Below are positions 57,016 through 64,000 of a stretch of 64,000 bases of DNA, piece after piece. Numbering within the stretch: position 1 is the first letter of the stretch; each line of letters begins with the position of its first letter. This DNA is from Mycobacterium genavense ATCC 51234 (GTDB lineage: Bacteria; Actinomycetota; Actinomycetes; Mycobacteriales; Mycobacteriaceae). The notes beneath the pieces were generated by a model. It worked only from the letters and a program-made list of their open reading frames with translations. It did no database searches and was not told the DNA's origin. Location of the stretch: contig NZ_JAGZ01000004.1 in assembly GCF_000526915.1 (NCBI RefSeq), positions 310,001-374,000 on the forward strand, written 5' to 3'. Made by a program: the position numbers and the translations under genes.

Positions 57016-58990
57016 AGGGCATTCGTCGCGATACTCGGCGTACACCGGTGGGCCCGACCCGCTGGCTCCGCCGGTGGATCTGCGCGAGGCCCTCGAGCAG
57101 ATCGGGCAGGACGTCATGGCGGGTGCCTCGCCGCGCCGGGCGCTGTCCGAGCTGATGCGACGTGGTACCGAGAACATGCGTGGCGCGGACCGGCTGGCGG
57201 CCGAGGCGAACCGTCGCCGACGGGACTTGTTGCGGCGCAATAACTTAGACGGAACTCTGCAGGACATCAAGAGGCTGTTGGACGAGGCGGTGCTGGCCGA
57301 GCGCAAGGAGCTGGCCCGTGCGCTCGACGACGACGCCCGTTTCGGCGAACTGCAGCTCGACGCGCTACCGTCCTCGCCGGCCAAGGCCGTCCAAGAACTG
57401 TCCGAATACAACTGGCGCAGCGCCGAGGCCCGGGAAAAGTACGACCAGATCAAGGATTTGCTCGGCCGCGAGATGCTCGACCAGCGCCTCGCCGGTATGA
57501 AAGAAGCCCTGGAGGGCGCCACCGACGAGGATCGCCAGCGCGTCACCGACATGGTGAACGACCTCAACGACCTGCTGGACAAGCATGCCCGCGGGGAGGA
57601 CACGCAGCAGGATTTCGACGAGTTCATGGACTCCCACGGCGAGTTCTTCCCGGAGAACCCCCGCAACGTCGAGGAGCTGCTGGACTCGCTGGCCAAGCGC
57701 GCGGCCGCCGCGCAGCGGTTCCGCAACAGCCTCAGCCCCGACCAGCGTGCCGAGCTTGATGCCTTGGCGCAGCAGGCTTTTGGGTCGCCGTCGCTGATGC
57801 AGGCACTGAACCGGCTCGACTCGCACCTGCAGGCCGCGCGGCCGAGTGAGGACTGGATGGGCTCCGAGCAGTTCTCCGGTGACAACCCGTTCGGCATGGG
57901 TGAAGGCACCCAGGCCCTGGCCGACATCGCCGAACTGGAGCAGTTGGCCGACCAGCTTTCGCAGAGCTATCCCGGCGCCACGATGGACGACGTCGATCTC
58001 GACGCGCTGGCGCGCCAGCTCGGCGACCAGGCCGCCGTCGACGCGCGGACGCTGGCCGAACTGGAACGGGCCCTGGTCAATCAGGGTTTCTTGGACCGTG
58101 GCTCCGACGGCCAGTGGCGGCTGTCGCCCAAGGCCATGCGCAGGCTCGGTGAGACGGCATTACGCGATGTGGCACAACAGCTTTCCAGCCGTCGTGGCGA
58201 CCGTGAGCTGCGCCGCGCCGGAGCGGCGGGGGAGCTGACCGGTGCGACCCGGCCATGGCAGTTCGGTGACACCGAGCCGTGGAACATCCCGCGCACCCTG
58301 ACCAACGCGGTGCTACGGCAGGCGGGAACCGCGACGCTGGACGGCCCGGACGCGCGGGTGAAGATCACCGTCGACGACGTCGAGGTGTCCGAGACCGAGA
58401 CGCGCACCCAGGCAGCGGTGGCGCTGCTGGTCGACACCTCGTTTTCGATGGTGATGGAGAATCGCTGGCTGCCGATGAAGCAGACCGCGCTCGCGCTCAA
58501 CCATCTGGTCTGCACCCGGTTCCGCTCGGATGCCTTGCAGATCATCGCGTTTGGCCGCTACGCCCGGACCGTGACCGCCGCCGAGCTGACCGGCCTGGAG
58601 GGGGTCTACGAGCAGGGCACCAACCTGCACCACGCGCTGGCGTTGGCCGGCCGTCATCTGCGCCGCCACCCCAACGCGCAACCCGTCGTGCTGGTGGTGA
58701 CCGACGGGGAACCGACCGCACACCTCGAGGATGTCGACGGCGACGGGTCGTCGGTGTTCTTCGACTATCCGCCTCATCCACGGACCATCGCGCACACCGT
58801 GCGCGGGTTCGACGACATGGCGCGGCTGGGCGCGCAGATCACCATCTTCCGGCTGGGCAGCGACCCCGGGCTGGCGCGGTTCATCGACCAGGTCGCGCGA
58901 CGGGTGGAGGGACGCGTCGTGGTGCCCGATCTCGACGGCCTGGGCGCCGCCGTGGTCGGCGATTACCTGCGGTCTCGGCGGCGGCGCTAA
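57008..58990 (+). CDS. VWA-domain protein paired with MoxR-like ATPase (Rv0959-like)
   Basis: A 660-residue protein. ATG 57008 (MAKGHSSRYSAYTGGPDPLA) overlaps the ATPase stop by eight bases. A long charged alpha-helical N-terminal part (about 1-450) precedes a von Willebrand A domain with the MIDAS motif DTSFSMV (DxSxS), the threonine in EQGTNLHHAL and the aspartate in VVTDGEPTAH. It is the adaptor partner of the AAA+ ATPase. The stop overlaps the convergent acyltransferase stop (58987-58990). Confidence 0.85.
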   Translation: MAKGHSSRYSAYTGGPDPLAPPVDLREALEQIGQDVMAGASPRRALSELMRRGTENMRGADRLAAEANRRRRDLLRRNNLDGTLQDIKRLLDEAVLAERKELARALDDDARFGELQLDALPSSPAKAVQELSEYNWRSAEAREKYDQIKDLLGREMLDQRLAGMKEALEGATDEDRQRVTDMVNDLNDLLDKHARGEDTQQDFDEFMDSHGEFFPENPRNVEELLDSLAKRAAAAQRFRNSLSPDQRAELDALAQQAFGSPSLMQALNRLDSHLQAARPSEDWMGSEQFSGDNPFGMGEGTQALADIAELEQLADQLSQSYPGATMDDVDLDALARQLGDQAAVDARTLAELERALVNQGFLDRGSDGQWRLSPKAMRRLGETALRDVAQQLSSRRGDRELRRAGAAGELTGATRPWQFGDTEPWNIPRTLTNAVLRQAGTATLDGPDARVKITVDDVEVSETETRTQAAVALLVDTSFSMVMENRWLPMKQTALALNHLVCTRFRSDALQIIAFGRYARTVTAAELTGLEGVYEQGTNLHHALALAGRHLRRHPNAQPVVLVVTDGEPTAHLEDVDGDGSSVFFDYPPHPRTIAHTVRGFDDMARLGAQITIFRLGSDPGLARFIDQVARRVEGRVVVPDLDGLGAAVVGDYLRSRRRR

Positions 58991-60369
58991 CCCGTCACGG
59001 GGCTGGCGGCGCGCCAGCCCCGTGTGGCGGTCAGCGAGAACTCGTTCAGTGCACTCGAAATATGCTGTGCTAACTTGTCATTCGAATTATGCCGGCCCAG
59101 CTCGTAGGCCAGCAGCGAGACGAAGACCCGGCCGTTGGCGCGCCCCGACAACAACGCCAGCGCGCCGTTGGTGCGGTACATCGTCGCGGCGGTGACGCCC
59201 GGGTACAGCGACTTCATCGCGAAGTGGTCGGCGTCGGTGCCGTCCGGCCGGTTGGCCGCCGGGTTGATCGCGCCGAGATTGGACGACACGACCGTGGTGG
59301 CACCGCCGGTGACCACGCTGATCAGCCGGCGGAACGCCGGTTTCGGGATCAGCGGAATCAGCGGCAGCAATGCCCAGCGCTCGTCGGGTAGATCCTGCTT
59401 GCGGATCAGCGCTTGCTTGATCGCGGCGCGGATCTCGCCGAGGCTGGTCGTCGCGGCTGCCGGTTTGATCGTGACGTCGACGTTGACCACGGCGTTGGCG
59501 CGGGTATCGCCCGGGGTGCGCTCGTTGAGCGGCATTCCCACGTTGACCGAGCCGTCGGCGGCGACCCGCCCCACCCGGTGGGCGAGGTGTGCTGCCAACC
59601 CGACGAGCAGCGCGTTGCTGGTTCCGCCGAGTTCCTGTGCGCGGGCGTCCCACTCCTCGGCGTCGAAGAAGAGCATTGCCGTCGGCAGGGTGATGCCGTG
59701 GTCGGGTCCGCGCGGCGGTGCGGGCCGCTTCTTGGATGTGGGCGCGGCGACCCCGTTGGCTTGCCGGGATCGCGCGGCGGCCCCGTTGGCTCGCCGGGCC
59801 ATTCGCACTGCGGCGAGCGCGGTGCGCCCCACATCCGCTGTGTCGCAATCGGTTTGGCGGATGTCCTCGCGCAGAGCCTGCCACCGACGCCGCGCGGCGG
59901 CGGGTGGCCAGCTGATCGGGTCGTAACGCCCGCACGCCGCGTCGGCCAACGCTTCGCACAGGCCGACGCCGTCGGTGAGGCAATGGGTGACGACGAAACT
60001 GAGCACCGCACCGCCGTCGGTTAGCGGCAGCATGGCAAGGTGCCAGCCGGGACCGTGTTCGGCGTCCGGCCGGTGACTGGTCTGCGTCTGTAGCCACGCG
60101 TCGACCTCGTCACGCGGGCGCGGCGTTGCCGCGATCTCGAGACTGGGCCGGTCGCTGGGCGTCACCCAGCGGTGACGGCCGAACGGCAACGGAGACCGTT
60201 CGATTCGCCGCGACAGCCGGCCCCGGCCCAGGTGGTGGTGGAACCGCCGCAGGGCGTCGATGTCGACGGGCCGGTCGTACACCCAGATACATTGCAACGC
60301 GCTGGTGGTCGCGGTGGCTCGCTCGCCGAGAAACAGTGTCTGGTCGGCCAAATCCAGCAGGTTGCTCAT
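58987..60369 (-). CDS. Condensation/WS-DGAT-fold acyltransferase-like protein
   Basis: A 460-residue protein of the CoA-dependent acyltransferase fold (MSNLLDLADQTLFLGERATA). The catalytic motif reads FVVTHCLTDGVGL: the HxxxDG histidine and aspartate are kept, but the usual preceding second histidine is threonine. GMPLNERTPGDTRANAVVN and VVSSNLGAINPAANRPDG represent the solvent-channel and C-terminal motifs. A Pro/Ala-rich insert with two near-identical ANG(A/V)AA units lies around residues 195-220. It starts 3 bp after the PapA-like gene stop and is co-transcribed with it. It could esterify a lipid or glycolipid; the substrate is unknown. Confidence 0.75.
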   Translation of the reverse strand: MSNLLDLADQTLFLGERATATTSALQCIWVYDRPVDIDALRRFHHHLGRGRLSRRIERSPLPFGRHRWVTPSDRPSLEIAATPRPRDEVDAWLQTQTSHRPDAEHGPGWHLAMLPLTDGGAVLSFVVTHCLTDGVGLCEALADAACGRYDPISWPPAAARRRWQALREDIRQTDCDTADVGRTALAAVRMARRANGAAARSRQANGVAAPTSKKRPAPPRGPDHGITLPTAMLFFDAEEWDARAQELGGTSNALLVGLAAHLAHRVGRVAADGSVNVGMPLNERTPGDTRANAVVNVDVTIKPAAATTSLGEIRAAIKQALIRKQDLPDERWALLPLIPLIPKPAFRRLISVVTGGATTVVSSNLGAINPAANRPDGTDADHFAMKSLYPGVTAATMYRTNGALALLSGRANGRVFVSLLAYELGRHNSNDKLAQHISSALNEFSLTATRGWRAASPVTG

Positions 60370-60372
60370 GTT

Positions 60373-61852
60373 CTAGGCCGCCTCATCGTCGTCCTTCGTC
60401 GGGGCGACGGCATACAGGCCATCCGAATCGGGTTCCGCGGCAAAGGTTCTCGACTGCTCGAGAGCCTTGCCCGCGACGCGGGCGAAAATCCGATTCAGCG
60501 TCTCGATGTATTGGTGTACCGACTCCCGGGCCACCTCGTTGTCCGGGAACGAGATCGTGACCGTGGTTCGCTCGGCGTGCCGGTTGATCCACACGTTGAT
60601 TTCGCCATGGGACAGGCTGTCGCCGTAGGTTCCGAAGTTCGTCTCGGCCCACAGCCCGGCCAGTGGAATCTTGCGAAAGTCGAGGAAGGACAGCATCATC
60701 GGCAGCTGCGAGGGCAGTTTGATGCCCAACTCCTCCGGCGTCGCGAGTTCCAAGACCCGCTCGACGGGCACCTGAGCGAGATCCTTGGCGGCATCGAACG
60801 ACTTCTGGGCGGCCCGGGCGGCCTCGGGGAAGGAAACGCCGTCAGTCGGCACGATGACCGGAACCATGCTTGCGAACCAGCCCACCGTCATCGTGTCGGT
60901 GCCCGGTGCCCGCGTGTCCCGTGCGGTGAAGCCGCGATGAATCTCTTTGCCGGTCAATATATATATATTCGGCCAACGCGGTGCACGCCAGGACGCCGCC
61001 GATGAACCGGGCGCCCGCCGCGATGCAGGCGGCATCGAAGGCCTCCGTTGCGGCCGCGTCCAACAACTCGACGGTCACCAAGTCGCCGGCGCTGCTGGTC
61101 CAAGTGTCGCCCAGGGGCAGCGGGAAGCTCGGCCAGTCGCCGTCGGCGTCCCGCGCGAACTCGATCCAGTCTTTGATCTCCGGCGATGACAGGGTCAGCC
61201 CCGCAACCCTGGTGCGCTGCCGCGCGGTGTAGGCGCGGTAACTCCTGAGCTCGGCCGGCGTGGCGGTCGGGCGCGGATCGGCGCCCTGCACCAGCTCTTG
61301 GTAGGTCAGGTGGATGTCGCAGAAGATGACGCCGGCCGACAGCCCGTCGATGTGCAGATGATCGACACTGGCATAGAAGGTGAAGTAGTCGGTGTGCTGG
61401 ACGATACCGAAACTGAAGCAACCCCATTGCAGCGTTTCGCGGGTCGTCGTCAAGACGTGGGTACGAACTTGGTCGGGGGTCATATGCCCCCACGACACGG
61501 GTACCAAGTCGATGGCCGCAGGGTCTTCGATGGTGCGGCGCACGATCGCGCCCTCGTCGAATTCGAACCAGTTGTGGTAGGTGTCGTGCCGACGCACATG
61601 GGCGTTGACCGCGGTGGTCATCGCCGGAATGTCGCAGGTGCCCGGGATGTCCCACGCCACGATCATCAGCCGCGGTAGCTGTCTGTTCAGCGCCTTGCCG
61701 TGGTATGCGGCCCAGAGGTGTTGCGCCTGCTGGTAACTCGGGGCAAGGTCACTTCGGCGCGCGGTGCGGGTCGCCTCGTGTGCCGTTGGTACGGCGGTCC
61801 ACATGGTGAGCGGACCGGGTGGCCATTCGTTGATGTTCCCGAGTGCGACCAT
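60373..61852 (-). pseudogene. PapA-type polyketide-associated acyltransferase, frame interrupted at an (AT)6 tract
   Basis: ATG 61852 (MVALGNINEWPPGPLTMW) opens a PapA-like enzyme: LMIVAWDIPGTCDIPAMTTA, RRHDTYHNWFEF, and the catalytic SVDHLHIDGLSAG. After LACTALAEYIYI the frame is lost at an (AT)6 run (60957-60968). The rest (LTGKEIHRGFTARDTRAPGT, TMTVGWFASMVPV, NFGTYGDSLSHGEINVWINR) is in the next frame to 60373. Total length is 1480 bases; one more AT unit gives 1482, an open frame of 493 residues. PapA enzymes transfer acyl chains onto trehalose-type lipids. The state may be reversible by slippage. Confidence 0.75.
60957..60968. repeat. (AT)6 dinucleotide tract inside the PapA-like coding sequence
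   Basis: Twelve alternating A/T bases in a GC-rich gene, exactly at the frame break. Gain of one unit or loss of two restores the reading frame. Confidence 0.85.
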
Positions 61853-62182
61853 ATTGAGCCTCGCCTTGCGTGGTGCCGACATTTCGTGGGCGGCCCGGCG
61901 AGAGATGGAAATGCCGCTGACGCATCGTTTTTCGCGCAGCACAAATACACCTTCGCGCTGGAATTCTTGCGACGCACGTCCCGATACGCCCGTGCCCAAC
62001 CCGTGGCGTCGCTTGCACCCCCTGAATTGCTGGTCTGGACGCTAGTCGAGGGACGGCACATTTTGTGCGGTTTTGCGAAGATACGCAATCCCACCCGTTT
62101 TCAGCGCGATGTCAGTAGCCTTACTGCCCCAATCGGGCGCGGCCGGGTCGGCCGAGGTAGCTCAGTGGTGCCCGAGACGGGC
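61853..62182. other. Intergenic stretch, about 330 bp
   Basis: Lies upstream of the PapA-like gene and downstream of the DUF1707 gene, both on the minus strand. No credible gene was found. GAGGCTCAAT precedes ATG 61852 and could be a weak ribosome site. In-frame codons upstream of that ATG are open for about 50 residues, so a longer start is possible but not supported. Confidence 0.45.
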
Positions 62183-62785
62183 TTACCCGTGGGGTCGGCG
62201 CGCTTTGCGCTTGATGCCCACACCGCCCCATAACGAGAAGCCGTGGATATTGACCTTCGGGGCGCCGGGCATGCCTTGCCCGACGATTTCGCGATCGAAG
62301 CCACCCATAACCCCGCGGCCGTGGATTTCGACATTGACCTCGGGCGGCAACAAGATTTTCTGTGCACCCATGATCGAGACCACATGGATGTCGACTTCCG
62401 TGGAGGTGAAGTCGGCGTAGCGCAGATCCACCACCCCGCTGCCCCACAGCGTGAACGTGGTCAGCTTCTTCGGCACGTTCCAGCGGCCGCGCCGCTCGAA
62501 TCCACTCAACAACGCGAGCAGCAGTGTGGAGGGCGCCGGATTCGGTTTGCCGCCCCGGCGCGGGCTTATCGGCGTGCCCGGCAAGTCGGCCCGCAGCTGA
62601 TCCAGTTCCTCGTAGGTCGTGGCCGCGTACGCCCTGGCCAGCCGGTCTTCGTAATCTTTGAGTTGCAGGCGGCCCTGCTCGGCGGCATACGCCAGCAATT
62701 GTGCGATTTGTATGCGATCAGTGTCGGCCGCACGCGAGAAATCCTCGCGGGCGTCCTTCGCATCACGTTGCGCCGAATCGCTCAT
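62183..62785 (-). CDS. DUF1707 domain protein with LiaF-like C-terminal domain (Rv0966c-like)
   Basis: A 200-residue protein. ATG 62785 (MSDSAQRDAKDAREDFSRAA) leads into the DUF1707 helix bundle (LLAYAAEQGRLQLKDYEDRL, AATTYEELDQLRADLPG). A linker precedes a C-terminal beta-helix-like domain (FTLWGSGVVDLRYADF, VSIMGAQKILLPPEVNVEIH, GFSLWGGVGI). This combination occurs in actinobacterial envelope-stress or membrane-associated proteins. Length equals that of M. tuberculosis Rv0966c as I recall it. A second ATG is directly upstream. Confidence 0.85.
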   Translation of the reverse strand: MSDSAQRDAKDAREDFSRAADTDRIQIAQLLAYAAEQGRLQLKDYEDRLARAYAATTYEELDQLRADLPGTPISPRRGGKPNPAPSTLLLALLSGFERRGRWNVPKKLTTFTLWGSGVVDLRYADFTSTEVDIHVVSIMGAQKILLPPEVNVEIHGRGVMGGFDREIVGQGMPGAPKVNIHGFSLWGGVGIKRKARRPHG

Positions 62786-62859
62786 CATCCACGAGCGTAC
62801 GACGTCGGGGACTTGCTGCAAGAGGGTTGGCTAAATCGCAACCATCCTCCTACGCATGC

Positions 62860-63666
62860 CTAATTGCGTCCGGCATCGTCGACAGCGGCGGGCGGGGCCC
62901 AACTCGGTGGACGTTTTTGCAGGAATGCGAGCATGCCTTCGCGCGCTTCGTCGGAGACGAACAGCCGGGCGGATTCCTCGGCGAGCCGTTCGGCATCGCG
63001 GTCGAATCCTTCGAGCACGGCCGCCGTTGTCAATGCCTTTGATGCCGCCAGGCCCTGGGGCGACCCACGGCCGATATCGGCGACCAGTTCGGCCACCGCG
63101 GCCTCCACGTCGTCGGTGGCGATCGTGACCAACCCGATCTCCGCGGCCACGGCGGCATCGAACGTCTCGCCGGTGAGGTAGTAGCGGGCGGCCGCTCGCG
63201 GCGACAGCTTCGGCAGCAGGGTCAGCGAGATGATCGACGGGGCGACGCCGATGCGCGCCTCGGTCAGCGCGAAGGTGCTGCGCGGCCCGGCCACGGCGAT
63301 GTCGCAGGCGCTCACCAAGCCGAACCCGCCCGCGCGGACGTGGCCGTCGACGGCGGCGATGACCGGCAGCGGCGAGGAGACGATGGTGCGCAGCAATGCG
63401 GTCATCTCCTTGGCCCGCGCCGCGGCCAGGTCGAACGGGTCCCCGCCGCCGGCCGCAGAATTCTCCGAGAGATCTGCTCCAGCGCAGAACGTGCCACCGG
63501 TGTGTCCGAGCACCACCACCCGCACCGCCGGATCCTCCGCCGCGGCGCGCAGGCCCTGGTGTAACTGGGCGACCAGCGTGGCCGACAGCGCATTGCGGTT
63601 GTGCGGCGAGTTCAGCGTCAGGCAGGCCGACGGCCCCGAGACGGAGTATTCGACGACTGCGTCCAT
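62860..63666 (-). CDS. echA7: Enoyl-CoA hydratase EchA7-like
   Basis: A 268-residue crotonase (MDAVVEYSVSGPSACLTLNS). The oxyanion-hole segments are GGTFCAGADLSEN and GHVRAGGFGLVSACDIAV, and the active-site region EARIGVAPSIISLTLLP. It adds water to enoyl-CoA intermediates. The start overlaps the fadE12 stop by one base (TGATG), and the pair is the downstream part of the Rv0971c-Rv0972c acyl-CoA catabolic cluster, which in M. tuberculosis serves branched-chain or leucine-type degradation. Confidence 0.85.
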   Translation of the reverse strand: MDAVVEYSVSGPSACLTLNSPHNRNALSATLVAQLHQGLRAAAEDPAVRVVVLGHTGGTFCAGADLSENSAAGGGDPFDLAAARAKEMTALLRTIVSSPLPVIAAVDGHVRAGGFGLVSACDIAVAGPRSTFALTEARIGVAPSIISLTLLPKLSPRAAARYYLTGETFDAAVAAEIGLVTIATDDVEAAVAELVADIGRGSPQGLAASKALTTAAVLEGFDRDAERLAEESARLFVSDEAREGMLAFLQKRPPSWAPPAAVDDAGRN

Positions 63667-64000
63667 CAGTAGCTTCGAGGCAGGCCCAGGGACGTCTGCG
63701 CGACGAAGTTGAGCACCATCTCGCGGCTGACCGGCGCGATGCGCCCCAGCCGGGCCGAGGTGAGCATCGCGGCCACACCGTACTCCTTGGTCAGCCCGTT
63801 GCCGCCCATCGACTGCACGGCCTGATCCACCGAACGGTTAGCGGCCTCGGCCGCAGCGTATTTGGCCATGTTGGCGGCCTCCGCCGCGCCCGCGTCGTCG
63901 CCGCTGTCGTAGAGTGTGGCCGCCTTCTGCATCATCAGTTTGGCGAGCTCCACCTCAATGTGGCACTGCGCCAACGGATGTGACAGCCCCTGGTGGGCAC
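63666..64000 (-). CDS. fadE12: Acyl-CoA dehydrogenase FadE12-like, C-terminal fragment (continues past window)
   Basis: The last 111 residues of an acyl-CoA dehydrogenase. Visible are AQCHIEVELAKLMMQKAATL, AEAANMAKYAAAEAANRSVD, the substrate/FAD-proximal QAVQSMGGNGLTKEYGVAAM and the C-terminal RIAPVSREMVLNFVAQTSLG. The 5' part lies beyond 64000. It oxidises acyl-CoAs to enoyl-CoAs, the substrate of EchA7 encoded next. Confidence 0.85.
   Translation of the reverse strand, partial: AHQGLSHPLAQCHIEVELAKLMMQKAATLYDSGDDAGAAEAANMAKYAAAEAANRSVDQAVQSMGGNGLTKEYGVAAMLTSARLGRIAPVSREMVLNFVAQTSLGLPRSY

Noticed and set aside
55639..57927. A 762-codon minus-strand frame opposite the MoxR/VWA genes
   Set aside because: It spans two real genes with Walker and MIDAS motifs and has no start context.
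62146..62185. A tRNA-like D-arm text (GGTAGCTCAGTGG)
   Set aside because: No anticodon stem, no GGTTCGAATCC T-arm and no acceptor pairing follow, so it is a chance match.
1..64000. CRISPR array or insertion sequences
   Set aside because: No regularly spaced repeats and no transposase-like proteins were found on either strand.

Overview
The window is GC-rich actinobacterial DNA from a nontuberculous Mycobacterium. From about 11 kb to the right end, gene content and order follow the M. tuberculosis stretch Rv0923c to Rv0972c as I remember it: a gamma-glutamyl-enzyme fusion, mntH, SDR genes, pstS3-pstC2-pstA1, mku, ligD, F420-type oxidoreductases, pgi, chorismate mutase, uvrD1, an M23 peptidase, sucCD, the Rv0954 antigen, perM, purN-purH, a MoxR/VWA pair, a DUF1707 protein, echA7 and fadE12. 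The left 11 kb is accessory: an acyl-CoA ligase, a double-TetR regulator, a broken PucR-type regulator, two aspartyl beta-hydroxylase-like genes, a desaturase, and a cluster of toxin-antitoxin genes beside a tRNA-Arg(CCT).

Layout: 1-5.5 kb lipid or regulatory accessory genes, several of them broken. 6-7.6 kb a membrane protein and a fatty-acid desaturase. 7.7-10.5 kb a RES/Xre module, an orphan DUF1778 antitoxin and a nucleotidyltransferase/XRE module, with both recognisable toxins disrupted. 10.7 kb tRNA-Arg with its terminator. 10.9-17.3 kb oxidoreductases, mntH and a DapB-like protein. 17.5-20.6 kb phosphate-uptake genes without pstB. 20.6-29.7 kb the NHEJ genes mku and ligD, separated by an inserted polyol/sugar operon and a GGDEF gene. 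29.7-36.8 kb FAH-MBL fusion, enoyl-CoA hydratase, LLM oxidoreductase, STAS/ATPase protein and an AurF/flavoprotein pair. 36.9-41.4 kb cobF, an Fpg-like glycosylase, SDR, pgi and chorismate mutase. 41.7-59 kb uvrD1, M23 peptidase, sucCD, thiolase, Rv0954, perM, purNH and MoxR/VWA. 59-61.9 kb two condensation-fold acyltransferases. 62.2-64 kb DUF1707, echA7 and fadE12.

The most striking general property is the number of disrupted reading frames. About 17 genes carry a frameshift, an in-frame stop or a rearrangement, and nearly all are accessory or redundant. Roughly 20 kb of housekeeping genes (pgi, uvrD1, sucCD, purNH, ligD, mku, pstCA and others) carry none. Several lesions are base substitutions, a 7-bp tandem duplication or an inversion, which sequencing errors do not readily explain. 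The bias favours real, ongoing gene decay, as in a host-restricted or fastidious mycobacterium, although homopolymer indel errors may account for some cases.

Regulation: three sites match the KstR consensus TNNAACNNGTTNNA exactly, upstream of an SDR gene and two F420-type oxidoreductase genes, which ties them to the sterol-catabolism regulon. Both antitoxin-first TA operons have a -10 hexamer 5-6 nt upstream of the ATG, the arrangement of leaderless mycobacterial transcripts. No insertion sequence, prophage or CRISPR array was seen.
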